Positions 52,056 to 60,483 of a DNA stretch of 64,000 bases are shown in pieces; position 1 is the stretch's first letter; every line of letters starts with the position of its first letter. The DNA comes from Caldilineaceae bacterium (GTDB lineage: Bacteria > Chloroflexota > Anaerolineae > Caldilineales > Caldilineaceae): NCBI GenBank assembly GCA_020634755.1, contig JACKBC010000001.1:496001-560000 (forward strand), read 5' to 3'. The position numbers and the translations under genes are program-made. The notes under the pieces were generated by a model. That model was not told where the DNA came from, did no database searches, and saw only the letters and a program-made list of their open reading frames with translations.

Positions 52056-54136
52056 AAACGTATCAAACGATCTGGCGGCTAGTGCGCTATCGACCGCTGG
52101 CCTATTTTGGCGACATTCTGAGCTTTAGCTCGCGGCTCGTCTTTATTCCGCTGGTGGGGCTTGTGCTGCGCGCCTTTTTTAACGGGCTCAGCGGCGACCC
52201 CGGTCCCAAACTGGACCCGACTGCGGCGGCGGCGCTGCAAGTGCTCTTTGGCGTATTGGCCGCCTTTGCCATTATGGGGGGCATTACATCATGGGTGATC
52301 TACAAGTATCACAACATGGCGCTGCTCATGAAGAATATGCTGGCGCGCATTTTGCAGAGGCCGGGCGCCCGCGCGCTGCCAAATGATGAAAATGGCAACC
52401 CGTACAGTTCGGGCCGCGTGGTCAGCACTTTTCGCGACGATACCGACGCCGTCATTGAGCTCATGATCATGTTTGTGGATTCCATATCCTTTGGCGTGTC
52501 GGCCACAGTGTCGCTGGTGATTATGTGGCGCATCAACCCGTGGATCACGCTGGGCGTCTTTGCGCCGCTATCGCTGGTAGTGCTGGTGACGCAACTGCTA
52601 GGCCACCGCATTGAGCGCTATCGCAAGGCGGCGCGCGCCGCCACCAGCCAGGTCACCGGCCTGATTGGCGATATGTTCAACAGCGTCAACGCCATCAAGG
52701 TGGCGCACGCCGAAGAGCGCATTGTGGCTCACTTTGCCCAGCTCAACGACCAGCGGCGCACGGCCATGATTTTGGACCGGCTCTTTCGTCAGCTGATTGA
52801 GACCATGAGCCACAGCGTTACCTCCATTGGCACGGGGCTGATTCTGCTGCTGGCTGCGCGCGCCATGTACGCCGGGCGCTTTACCGTGGGTGATTTTGCG
52901 CTCTTTGCTTCGTACATCTGGCCCGTCACCATCTGGATTCGCACGCTGGGCGTGACTATTGCCGATTATCGCCAGGGCGGCGTTTCCATTGGGCGCATGC
53001 AAGAGCTGATGCAGGGCGCAGAACCAGGGCAGCTGGTGCAACACGATCCCATTTATGAAAAGGGCGAATTGCCAATGCTGCCGGCGCTGACCAAGACACC
53101 AGCAGATCGGTTGACGCATCTGCGCGTGCGCGGCCTTTCGTATGGCTATCCCATCGCTGTGGCGGAACCTGCGGCAGAGGAGCAATTGGCCGCGGGTCAA
53201 GGGCACGCGGTCAACGGCGCCGCATCAGTGGGCTATGTCAATGGCGCGGCGGCCACGGTCAACGGCGCTCACCCCAATGAATTGTCCACGGACAATGCTG
53301 CGGGCATATTCGACATTGATCTGGATTTGCCGCGCGGTTCGTTTACCGTTATCACCGGGCGGATTGGCTCGGGCAAGAGCACGCTGCTCAAGGTGCTGCT
53401 GGGCCTGCTGCCGGCGGATGCCGGCGAGGTGCGCTGGAATGGTGAATTGATAGAGCGTCCGGCCGATTTTTTCACGCCGCCGCACTGCGCCTATACAGGC
53501 CAAACGCCGCGCCTTTTTAGCGAATCGCTGCGCAATAACATCCTGCTGGGGCTCACGGAAACGCCCGCGCATGGGCACACCAATGGGGCTGCTTCGGCCG
53601 CGGTGGAGATCAATGTGGGGCAAGCCATCCACCAGGCTGTGATGGAGCAGGATCTGGCCGATATGGAGGAGGGGCTGGAGACGCTGGTGGGTACGCGCGG
53701 CGTACGTCTATCCGGCGGGCAGATTCAGCGCACGGCGGCGGCGCGCATGTTCGTGCGCCAGCCCGAACTGCTGGTTTTCGACGATCTCTCCAGCGCGCTG
53801 GATGTGGAAACCGAGCAGACGCTGTGGGAAAGACTGGAGGGATGTACGAGTTCAGATGGACGATTTACGAATGATCACGGGGACGGCGCTGTTGTTTCTA
53901 CACGTGAGGATCGTGCGGACCAACAATATGTTAACGAAGAGACAAATCGTACCTCGTACCTCGGACATCGTACATCGACTTTTCTGGTGGTTTCGCACAG
54001 GCGACGCGTGCTGCGGCGGGCGGACCAGGTCGTTGTGATGAAGCACGGGCGCATTGTGGATCGCGGGGCGCTGGATGAGCTGCTGGGCCGCTGTGAGGAA
54101 ATGCGGCTGCTGTGGCAAGGGGAGGCGGAGTGCTGA
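52052..54136 (+). CDS. ABC exporter subunit with inserted segments (second half)
   Basis: This 694-residue half-transporter has six helices (1-330) and a modified ATPase domain. Between FxLSYGYP and the strand before Walker A lies an extra Ala/Gly/Asn-rich stretch of about 45 residues with repeated VNGAA. The Walker A GRIGSGKST (436-444) and signature LSGGQ are intact. Walker B ends FDD (577-578), so Asp replaces the catalytic Glu. The Walker B to H649 spacing is 72 residues, about 40 more than usual, owing to an insertion encoded by 53841-53976. Hydrolysis therefore likely depends on the partner subunit. No frameshift is present. Confidence 0.88.
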   Translation: MKTYQTIWRLVRYRPLAYFGDILSFSSRLVFIPLVGLVLRAFFNGLSGDPGPKLDPTAAAALQVLFGVLAAFAIMGGITSWVIYKYHNMALLMKNMLARILQRPGARALPNDENGNPYSSGRVVSTFRDDTDAVIELMIMFVDSISFGVSATVSLVIMWRINPWITLGVFAPLSLVVLVTQLLGHRIERYRKAARAATSQVTGLIGDMFNSVNAIKVAHAEERIVAHFAQLNDQRRTAMILDRLFRQLIETMSHSVTSIGTGLILLLAARAMYAGRFTVGDFALFASYIWPVTIWIRTLGVTIADYRQGGVSIGRMQELMQGAEPGQLVQHDPIYEKGELPMLPALTKTPADRLTHLRVRGLSYGYPIAVAEPAAEEQLAAGQGHAVNGAASVGYVNGAAATVNGAHPNELSTDNAAGIFDIDLDLPRGSFTVITGRIGSGKSTLLKVLLGLLPADAGEVRWNGELIERPADFFTPPHCAYTGQTPRLFSESLRNNILLGLTETPAHGHTNGAASAAVEINVGQAIHQAVMEQDLADMEEGLETLVGTRGVRLSGGQIQRTAAARMFVRQPELLVFDDLSSALDVETEQTLWERLEGCTSSDGRFTNDHGDGAVVSTREDRADQQYVNEETNRTSYLGHRTSTFLVVSHRRRVLRRADQVVVMKHGRIVDRGALDELLGRCEEMRLLWQGEAEC
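53841..53976. mobile_element. In-frame MITE-like palindromic insertion in the ABC gene
   Basis: The left part (GATGTACGAG...GACGATTTACGA, 53841-53870) and the right part (TCGTACCTCGTACC...ACATCGTACATC, 53947-53976) form an imperfect inverted repeat. The right part is built of a 7-bp tandem unit, TCGTACC. The segment translates in frame and accounts for the extra residues between the D-loop and H-loop. No other copy was found in the window. Confidence 0.6.
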
Positions 54137-54421
54137 TCGGATGACAAGGTGAATGGGTCTCTGTTGCGCCCAGCCCTCGATGTGGCGCTGGATCTATAGG
54201 CGGCGTCAAGGCATGTTTTGAGTGAGTGGGCTATGAGGTGCTGCTCGATTATGCTGCGCCTCCGCCCGATGCACTGGGTGAAAATGAGCAAGACTGGGTG
54301 GTAGAGACGCTGCAAACAGCTGGGTATGAGAGATAAATAAGATGGAAGAGAGCACTGCTAGTAATGCTTTAATCCGCATTTTTGACAAAGTGGGCTGAAC
54401 TAAGTAAAATGAGGGCTTCTC
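54137..54421. other. Interval before tRNA-Val with a short ORF remnant
   Basis: A 36-codon frame starting GTG at 54226 and ending TAA at 54334-54336 reads like a protein C-terminus (YEVLLDYAAPPPDALGENEQ, then DWVVETLQTAGYER). No upstream frame continues it and no ribosome site was seen, so it may be a gene remnant. The tRNA promoter follows. Confidence 0.35.
54382..54410 (+). promoter_or_regulatory. Promoter of tRNA-Val
   Basis: TTGACA (54382-54387), 17-bp spacer, TAAAAT (54405-54410). Transcription would begin around 54417, five bases before the mature tRNA. Confidence 0.85.
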
Positions 54422-54498
54422 GGGCGAATAGCTCAGTTGGCTAGAGCACCTCGTTTACACCGAGGGGGTCAGGGGTTCAAGTCCCTTTTCGCCCACCA
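54422..54498 (+). tRNA. tRNA-Val (anticodon UAC)
   Basis: The 77-nt sequence folds as a standard cloverleaf. The acceptor stem GGGCGAA pairs with TTCGCCC, the D-loop is GCTCAGTTGGCTAGAGC, the anticodon stem CCTCG/CGAGG frames TTTACAC with anticodon TAC, and the T-arm is GGGGTTCAAGTCCC. Discriminator A and CCA are encoded (54495-54498). It reads GUA codons, and others by wobble. Confidence 0.97.
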
Positions 54499-54511
54499 AA
54501 TACTTTACGGG

Positions 54512-54556
54512 AAAACTCCCTGTGCAGCTATTTAGCTTCTGCACAGGGAGTTTTTT
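54512..54556 (+). terminator. Intrinsic terminator after tRNA-Val
   Basis: AAAACTCCCTGTGCAG (54512-54527) pairs perfectly with CTGCACAGGGAGTTTT (54539-54554), followed by more T. Confidence 0.93.
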
Positions 54557-54908
54557 ATTGATCGCCGCGAATTGCTTATATATTCTGTAAAGATATTGGT
54601 ATATATGCCCAGGAAAATATTCAGCTAATTGAAAGGTTTGAATGGGTAAAATGTGCTATAGTGAGTAAATTCCCAGTACCTATTCAGCCCGCCGTTCCCT
54701 TCGACAAGCTCAGGGAACGGCTGCTGGATAAGTGCAACCCCCATTCCTTTCTCGACGCTTATGGTCACATTATTGAAAGTTCGCACAATTGTCCAGAGAC
54801 AATAGCCATGCAATTGTACGAACGTTACGTGACGCATCTATGAGCGTGGCAGCGTACTCTTGCTGCATACCTATGCAAGGGTGACTTTTGTCTAGAAAGG
54901 ATCGATCC
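54557..54908. other. 352-bp upstream region of the Amt gene
   Basis: It contains an extended -10 candidate, TGC-TATAGT (54654-54662), and a family 3 hairpin (54691-54721). A 60-codon frame starting GTG at 54661 runs through the repeat and lacks a ribosome site, so it is not called a gene. Confidence 0.5.
54691..54721. repeat. Family 3 hairpin (TTCGACAAGCTC loop)
   Basis: GCCGTTCCCT and AGGGAACGGC form a 10-bp perfect stem around the loop TTCGACAAGCTC, the shared core of family 3. Confidence 0.8.
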
Positions 54909-56297
54909 ATGGAAACCGCACAAATAATTGAGCTGATTGACACCAGTTGGATTCTGGTGGCCGCGGCCCTGCTCTTTTTGATGCAGGCCGGTTTTTTGGC
55001 GCGAGAGCTAGGCTTGACTCGGCGCAAAAATGATATGCATGTTGCGGCCAAAAATATGGTCAACTTTGCTGTAGCGGTGGTGCTCTACTGGCTGGTTGGT
55101 TTTGGCATTATGTATGGGGCGACCAGCCGCGGCATTATGGGATCCACCTTTTTCGCCCCCGATCTACTCAATGCCCAGATGGCGGTAGAGCAGGGTGCTA
55201 TTACCAGCCTGCCTGCGTTTTTCCTCTTTCAGGCCATAGTTTGCGGCACGGTGGTTACAATTATTTCTGGAGCCGGCGCTGAGAAAATGCGCTTTGCTGG
55301 CCATTGGCTGGTCTCGATGGTGGTTGCGGCTATTATATACCCATTTGCGGGCCATTGGATTTGGGGCGGCTTTTTCTTGGGGCGCCCCGCAGGCTGGATC
55401 GGCGCATTGGGGTTTGTCGATTTTGCGGGGGCCACGGTGGTGCACAGCGTTGGGGGCTGGGCAGCGCTGGCCCTGCTGATCGTATTGGGGCCGCGCGCGG
55501 GCCGCTTTAAGAAGGACGGCACGCCGAATCGGCTGGCCAAGGCCAATTTGGCGATGGCTGCGCTCGGTACATTTGTGCTCTGGCTGGGCTGGTTTGGCTT
55601 TATCGGCGGCCATGCGTTGTTAAGCAGCGGCGGCGTGAGCGTTGTGATCGTCAACACGCTGCTGGCGGGCGCTGCCGGTCTGTTGGCCGTCATTCCCATT
55701 CGTCTCTTTGCCAACAGCGGCGCGGTAGAGGCAGATTATCTGCTCAAGGGCGTGATAGCCGGACTGGTGGCGATTGCCGCCAGCGTCCATGCCGTGCACC
55801 CTCAGGCAGCCATAACCATCGGCTGGATTGGCGCCTGGGTTATGCTTGTGGGGGAATGGGCATTGCTGCGGCTGGGGGTGGATGACGCCGTGGGGATTGT
55901 GCCGGTGCATCTAGGCGCGGGCATTTGGGGAACGCTGGCGGTGGCTTTCTTTGGCGACCCTCGAATTTTGGGTACGGGTTTAAATTTTGTGCTTCAGTTT
56001 GGCGCACAGCTCATTGGCATCTTGGCCGCCGGGGGCTGGACTTTCCTCACCACCATCATCTTTGTCGGGCTGATGGACTTGGTCATGCCGCTGCGCGTAA
56101 CGTTAGCAGAGGAGCAGCTCGGCCTTAACATTGTGGAGCAGGATGCCGAGCCCGATTACTCGGGATATCCAGGGCTGGAGGATTTGCTGGCAACCTATCG
56201 TCAGGAACTTATCCTGCAAAAGATCTCCCGCGATCCTTTGGCGTCCTCCACATCAACCGCGCCAGCATCCCCCTTTGCGCCGATTCCAGAAACATAA
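54909..56297 (+). CDS. amt: Ammonium transporter (Amt/MEP/Rh family)
   Basis: This 462-residue membrane protein has 11 helices in the Amt arrangement. DTSWILVAAALLFLMQAGF begins helix 1; FVDFAGATVVHSVGGWAAL carries the first pore His; LGTFVLWLGWFGFIGG is the typical helix; DDAVGIVPVHLGAGIWGTL carries the second pore His. A cytosolic tail of about 60 residues (DYSGYPGLEDLLATYRQELI) replaces the usual conserved C-terminal region. The start at 54909 is set by AAGGA; 54888 is an in-frame alternative. No glnK gene is adjacent, and the variant tail suggests GlnK control may differ. Confidence 0.93.
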   Translation: METAQIIELIDTSWILVAAALLFLMQAGFLARELGLTRRKNDMHVAAKNMVNFAVAVVLYWLVGFGIMYGATSRGIMGSTFFAPDLLNAQMAVEQGAITSLPAFFLFQAIVCGTVVTIISGAGAEKMRFAGHWLVSMVVAAIIYPFAGHWIWGGFFLGRPAGWIGALGFVDFAGATVVHSVGGWAALALLIVLGPRAGRFKKDGTPNRLAKANLAMAALGTFVLWLGWFGFIGGHALLSSGGVSVVIVNTLLAGAAGLLAVIPIRLFANSGAVEADYLLKGVIAGLVAIAASVHAVHPQAAITIGWIGAWVMLVGEWALLRLGVDDAVGIVPVHLGAGIWGTLAVAFFGDPRILGTGLNFVLQFGAQLIGILAAGGWTFLTTIIFVGLMDLVMPLRVTLAEEQLGLNIVEQDAEPDYSGYPGLEDLLATYRQELILQKISRDPLASSTSTAPASPFAPIPET

Positions 56298-56354
56298 TCA
56301 GCAACTCGTAATCGCAGGAGACAGAACCAGGTTCCCGAGCAAGACCAATGCCTA

Positions 56355-56762
56355 TTACGTAGAGGATAGTTTTATCTCAAATTCTCGCTGTTTACGAAAG
56401 AAGCAAACTTCAAACTCCATAAAGAAATTCATCTGCCCCAAAATCAATGACACGCTGTTACTGCGCGTCCAGGCAAAAACGAGACGAATTGGCGCAAGGT
56501 CACCAATGGTCGCCATGGCAAAGACTGGCTGTGCTGCAAAACCGCCTAGATTGCCGGCGAGTTTAATGATTGCCTTCCGATCTTCCCACAACTCACCTAG
56601 TTGCAAGCCAATGTCGTAAGGCAATACGTTTACGGTCGCGCCACTATCTACCAACCCCACTGCTTCAACTCGGTGGCGATCAATCTGTAGTGTAAGTGGC
56701 AAGCGCGGTAAACTATCAAATTCGTTCTGAGCAGGTGCGGTAACAGTGTACGGAAAACGCAT
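56355..56762 (-). CDS. Retropepsin-like (clan AA) aspartic protease
   Basis: This 135-residue protein has GLVDSGATVNVLP, the DSGA variant of the retroviral-type aspartic protease active site, followed by a second strand pair ending LILGQMNFF. Such half-size proteins act as homodimers. The start is 3 bp after the stop of the small gene upstream, so the two are co-expressed. Similar pairs of a small acidic protein with a clan AA protease are recalled from cyanobacteria and Chloroflexota. The substrate is unknown. Confidence 0.75.
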   Translation of the reverse strand: MRFPYTVTAPAQNEFDSLPRLPLTLQIDRHRVEAVGLVDSGATVNVLPYDIGLQLGELWEDRKAIIKLAGNLGGFAAQPVFAMATIGDLAPIRLVFAWTRSNSVSLILGQMNFFMEFEVCFFRKQREFEIKLSST

Positions 56763-56765
56763 TGT

Positions 56766-56981
56766 TTACTGTTCTTTGGCTTCAAAAGTGGCTAGTGCAT
56801 CGGCCAATGTTTGCCCTGCACCAAACATGTCGTAAGGAGTCGGCAACATGTAAGTCTTATGATGTTCAAATGGATATATTTCTGCGTTTGTGTCCAGCTC
56901 TTCAGCAAGAATCCGAATTAAGCGCAATTTCTCAAATGCTGGTAGCTGCCGAATTGTCGGTAATATCTCGACTAATGTCAT
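56766..56981 (-). CDS. Small protein paired with the aspartic protease
   Basis: This 71-residue protein reads MTLVEILPTIRQLPAFEKLR and continues LIRILAEELD, a helical N-terminal motif common in small antitoxin-like or adaptor proteins, and ends in ADALATFEAKEQ. The start ATG at 56981 is supported by AGGAG; an upstream in-frame start at 57002 is less likely. It immediately precedes the protease gene. It could be an adaptor or inhibitor of the protease; this is inference. Confidence 0.65.
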   Translation of the reverse strand: MTLVEILPTIRQLPAFEKLRLIRILAEELDTNAEIYPFEHHKTYMLPTPYDMFGAGQTLADALATFEAKEQ

Positions 56982-57199
56982 TGGTTGCTCCTGGTGAACC
57001 ACTTACCACCTCTTCAAAACCGCTTAATTACTTTTTGTCCAATTACTTTCACTGCTCCAATTATAACAAAAAAGTTGAGTAGATGCTACCCAACTTTGTC
57101 TGCGCTATTGAATTATCTCTTGGTTAGCCCTCGAGAATCATCATTTGCGAATATCCTCAAAGCCGCCAATATGACAACCTTCTGTGCGTTAGCGATTAT

Positions 57200-57277
57200 A
57201 ACTTACGCAGCGTTAGTGAATCGTCACGACTGAATCTGTTCGCATTCTGTATCATTTGGCCCAACGCTTGCGTAAGG
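57200..57277. repeat. Family 1 related element
   Basis: AACTTACGCAGCGTT on the left and AACGCTTGCGTAAGG on the right are inverted with a single extra base. It lies just beyond the stop of the ABC-F gene. Confidence 0.75.
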
Positions 57278-57299
57278 CCTGCTAATCATGAAGCGTGGT

Positions 57300-59315
57300 T
57301 CATTCTTCCGCCAGGTCAGCCCAAGCTTCCATGGCGCGTTCGAGCGCGGTCTGGGTTTGCGCATAGGCACTGCTCAGCTTCTGGATGCGCGGCACGTCCT
57401 GCACGCGGCTGGCTTCTTCGAGCTTGCTCGTAATGGATTCCAATTCGGCCTCCAGCGCGTGCACTTTGTTCTCCATCTCTTCCACCTGGCGCAGCCGTTT
57501 GCGCTCTTCATTTTTGGCCCGCCGATCCTGGCGTTGATCCTGCTTGGCGGTGGAGCGCTCTTGGACTGCGGCTTCTTTGGCCGCTTCGGCATCCTGACGG
57601 CGCTTGGCCACAAACTCGGTGTATGATCCCTCAAAGACATTGAGACGGGCATCGTGCAGATCCCAAATTTGCGTGGCCAACCGGTCAATGAGATAGCGAT
57701 CGTGCGACACGAGCAGAATGGTGCCGTCAAAATTCTCCAACACCGTTTGCAACACTTCTTGGGCCGGAATATCCAGGTGATTAGTGGGCTCGTCCAGCAG
57801 CAGAAAATTGGCCCCTTCCAGCGCCAGAATAGCCAGCGCCAGCCGACCGCGCTCACCGCCGCTTAGCGCGCTGATGGGCTTGAAGACATCATCATTGCGG
57901 AAGAGATAGCGGGCCAAATGGTTGCGCGCCGGCCCCAAATCCATGTGCTTGTGGCTCAGCAACTCATCCAGCACCGTGTTCTGCGGGTTGAGCCGGTCGT
58001 GGGCCTGGGCAAAATAGCCCACGCGCAGGCTGGCGCCCAGCCGCACTTCCCCAGCCAGCGGCGCCAACTGTTCCATAATGGTGCGCAGAAAGGTGGTTTT
58101 GCCGGCGCCGTTGGGGCCAATCATGGCCGCGCATTCTTGGCGGTGCAGCGTCAGCGGGTCCGCCGTAAAGAGCGGCGCAGCGGGGTAGCCCACCGTCATT
58201 TCGGACGTGCGCAGGACTAACTCGCCACTGCGCAAATTCGTCTCCAGTCGCATGTTGATGTGGGGTGGTCGCGTCACTGGGCTTTGCAGCGCCTTGATGT
58301 GCTGTTCCAACTCCGTCACTTCCCAGCGTTCAGTCGAAATCCGCACCTGGCTGGTGACCTCGCTCCACTTGTTGTTGAGCAGAATCTGCACGCCGCCTTG
58401 CTCTACCGCCTTGACCTGGCGCACCAGCCGGCGCATACGGCCCACGGCCTGGTCACGCGTGCTGTCGCGCGCAATGTTGCGCTTGATGTAGTCCAACTCT
58501 TTGAGGAAGGTATCGCGCACGGTCTGGAATTCGGATTCGCGGCGTTCCCAGCGCTCCTGGCGCTGCACCACGTAGGCGCTATAGTTGCCGCGATATTCCT
58601 CCATACCGCTGCGACTCATCTCCCAAATGCGATCTACCACTCTGTCCAGAAAATAGCGATCGTGGCTCACAATCAGCACCGCGCCATCCCAGGTGCGCAG
58701 CGTGTTTTCCAGCCACTCAATGGCCTCCACATCCAGGTGGTTGGTCGGCTCATCCAGCACCAGCAGATCGGGCTGTTCCAGCAGCAAGCGGGCCAACAGC
58801 GCGCGCGTCTTCTGGCCACCGCTTAAGTGAGTTAGCGGCATATCCCAATCCTCACGCGTAAAGCCCAGGCCGTCTAGCACCTGGCTAATACGCACTTCGT
58901 ACGCATAGCCGCCGGCCCGCTCAAAGGCGTCATGCTTGTGGCCATATTCAGCCAGCAGCGCCTCGCTGGCGTCGCCAGCAGCCATTTGCTCTTGCAGCGC
59001 ATGCAGCTCTTTCTCCAGCTCTTTGAGCCCGCGGAAAACGGTGAGCATCTCAGCATAGATGGTGTTGTCGCGCCCGGCAAAGGCGGCCATGGCCTCCTGG
59101 CGCAGATAGCCAATGCGCGTGTCGCGCGCCAGCGTGATCGAGCCAGCCGAGGAAACATCCAGCCCCACCAGGATGCGCAACAGCGTAGTCTTGCCGATGC
59201 CATTGGGCCCCACCAGCCCTACCTTACCGCCTTGGGGAATGCTGCCAGAGGCGCCCAGAAACACATCGAAATCGCCATAGGATTGGCCTAGATTATTGAG
59301 CGTGATTACAGACAT
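57300..59315 (-). CDS. ABC-F family ATPase
   Basis: This 671-residue soluble protein has two ABC cassettes and no membrane helices. The first has Walker A GPNGIGKTT, signature LSGGQKTRALLARLLLEQPD and DEPTNHLD. The second has GPNGAGKTT, LSGGERGRLALA and DEPTNHLD. The linker region between them (about 245-330) is charged and helical, and a C-terminal coiled coil (RRQDAEAAKEAAVQERSTAK onward, about 540-665) follows. ABC-F proteins act on ribosomes in translation or antibiotic protection. The closest subfamily (Uup- or Ettα-like) was not resolved; the C-terminal coiled coil is Uup-like. Confidence 0.92.
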   Translation of the reverse strand: MSVITLNNLGQSYGDFDVFLGASGSIPQGGKVGLVGPNGIGKTTLLRILVGLDVSSAGSITLARDTRIGYLRQEAMAAFAGRDNTIYAEMLTVFRGLKELEKELHALQEQMAAGDASEALLAEYGHKHDAFERAGGYAYEVRISQVLDGLGFTREDWDMPLTHLSGGQKTRALLARLLLEQPDLLVLDEPTNHLDVEAIEWLENTLRTWDGAVLIVSHDRYFLDRVVDRIWEMSRSGMEEYRGNYSAYVVQRQERWERRESEFQTVRDTFLKELDYIKRNIARDSTRDQAVGRMRRLVRQVKAVEQGGVQILLNNKWSEVTSQVRISTERWEVTELEQHIKALQSPVTRPPHINMRLETNLRSGELVLRTSEMTVGYPAAPLFTADPLTLHRQECAAMIGPNGAGKTTFLRTIMEQLAPLAGEVRLGASLRVGYFAQAHDRLNPQNTVLDELLSHKHMDLGPARNHLARYLFRNDDVFKPISALSGGERGRLALAILALEGANFLLLDEPTNHLDIPAQEVLQTVLENFDGTILLVSHDRYLIDRLATQIWDLHDARLNVFEGSYTEFVAKRRQDAEAAKEAAVQERSTAKQDQRQDRRAKNEERKRLRQVEEMENKVHALEAELESITSKLEEASRVQDVPRIQKLSSAYAQTQTALERAMEAWADLAEE

Positions 59316-59405
59316 GAAGCTATTTTACATTGGGTAGGGGTAAATTCTCAATTTGGGGTTGTTGCGGGCGCAGGCGCACATTCCATATTGATAGCATAGG
59401 TATAT

Positions 59406-59651
59406 ATGAAAGCTTCTGAATTTGATGAAACATTTGATGATGATGAAAGCGTACTGGAACTCCTGGATCTGGGCCAGATTCGACAACCAGAGTTAGCCAC
59501 GCGGCGCGTCAACGTGGATTTTCCCTTATGGATGGTACAGGCATTGGATCGCGAAGCAAAGCGCTTGGGCGTAAGCCGACAGTCGATTATCAAACTGTGG
59601 TTGCCAGAGCGCTTAGAAAGTTCCCAAGCGCAAATCCGGCCGGTACACTGA
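59406..59651 (+). CDS. BrnA/CopG-like ribbon-helix-helix antitoxin, orphan
   Basis: The 81-residue protein starts MKASEFDETFDDDESVLELL and ends RRVNVDFPLWMVQALDREAK followed by RLGVSRQSIIKLWLPERL, the ribbon-helix-helix DNA-binding pattern of BrnA-type antitoxins. No BrnT-like toxin gene is next to it: the 90 bp upstream are empty and the 3' end overlaps the convergent methyltransferase by 39 bp. It may act alone as a repressor or be a remnant of a toxin-antitoxin pair. Confidence 0.8.
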   Translation: MKASEFDETFDDDESVLELLDLGQIRQPELATRRVNVDFPLWMVQALDREAKRLGVSRQSIIKLWLPERLESSQAQIRPVH

Positions 59652-60431
59652 CCAAAAAGTCAAGTAGGGCGGCGCCACCGATTTGAAATGTTCCCACGTG
59701 CCCGGCTCTGGCTCTTCTTCTTGACTGACCGCCTCGTGGTTGCGCACAATGAGAAAACCGTGTGCCACCAGCGTGTTGATCACCGTGCTGAGCGTGTGCC
59801 GAAATTCACGCGGGCTGTCGATCTGGCGCCAGCCTCCGTCACCGTCCTCAATATCCCAATGGGGGTAATACTTGGTCACCTCAAAGCCATCGATGTATGG
59901 ATGGTGCAGCAGATACGTCTCGCCGTCCCACGCTTCGCTGTCCACGCTTTGCGTAAAAGGATTGGCGCACTGCATATGATAGAGCCCGCCTGGACGCAGC
60001 ACGCGCGCCGCCTCTTGAAAAACCGACGCCACGCTGGGCACAAAGTTAATCGAATAGGCTTGATAGATCAGATCAAACGCATTGTCGGCCAAGCCAGACA
60101 GATCGCGCATGTCGCCCTGCATCGTTGTGACGCTATAGCCATGGTGCGCCGCTGCCTGCCGGTCGCGTTCCAGCTGGGTTTCCGCCAGATCGAACACGGT
60201 GACGCGCGCGCCAAGCAGGCCGAACACAGCCGACTGCTGCCCGCCGCTGGCCGCCAAACAGAGCACCTCTTTCCCCGCCAGTTCGCCCACATAGCGCGCG
60301 ATCAGGTCCGCATCCTCCAGCCATGACCGGGCCTTGGCCAGGGTCATATCCAAAAAGGGCAGCGTAAATTCTACGTTGGCCTGGGCCAATTCTTCCCAGC
60401 GCGCTTTATTATAGTTGGCTAACTCGTCCAT
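59613..60431 (-). CDS. Class I SAM-dependent methyltransferase
   Basis: This 272-residue protein has motif I VLCLAASGGQQSAVFGLLGA, a variant of the GxGxG loop, motif II VTVFDLAETQLERDRQAA with the acidic residue that binds the ribose, GDMRDLSGLADNAFDLIYQ, and LRPGGLYHMQCANP. It should transfer a methyl group from AdoMet to a small molecule. The gene starts at 60431; ribosome site AGGAGGA lies upstream. Its 3' end overlaps the antitoxin gene convergently. Confidence 0.85.
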   Translation of the reverse strand: MDELANYNKARWEELAQANVEFTLPFLDMTLAKARSWLEDADLIARYVGELAGKEVLCLAASGGQQSAVFGLLGARVTVFDLAETQLERDRQAAAHHGYSVTTMQGDMRDLSGLADNAFDLIYQAYSINFVPSVASVFQEAARVLRPGGLYHMQCANPFTQSVDSEAWDGETYLLHHPYIDGFEVTKYYPHWDIEDGDGGWRQIDSPREFRHTLSTVINTLVAHGFLIVRNHEAVSQEEEPEPGTWEHFKSVAPPYLTFWSVYRPDLRLGTF

Positions 60432-60483
60432 TTTCCTCCTCGAATAGATACATCATTTACAGTTCGCACAATATATTTATTAT

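Noticed and set aside
54661..54843. 60-codon frame upstream of amt
   Set aside because: It translates the family 3 repeat, begins at the candidate -10 and has no ribosome site.
59316..59405. Hidden BrnT-type toxin next to the antitoxin
   Set aside because: The space is only 90 bp and has no suitable frame.
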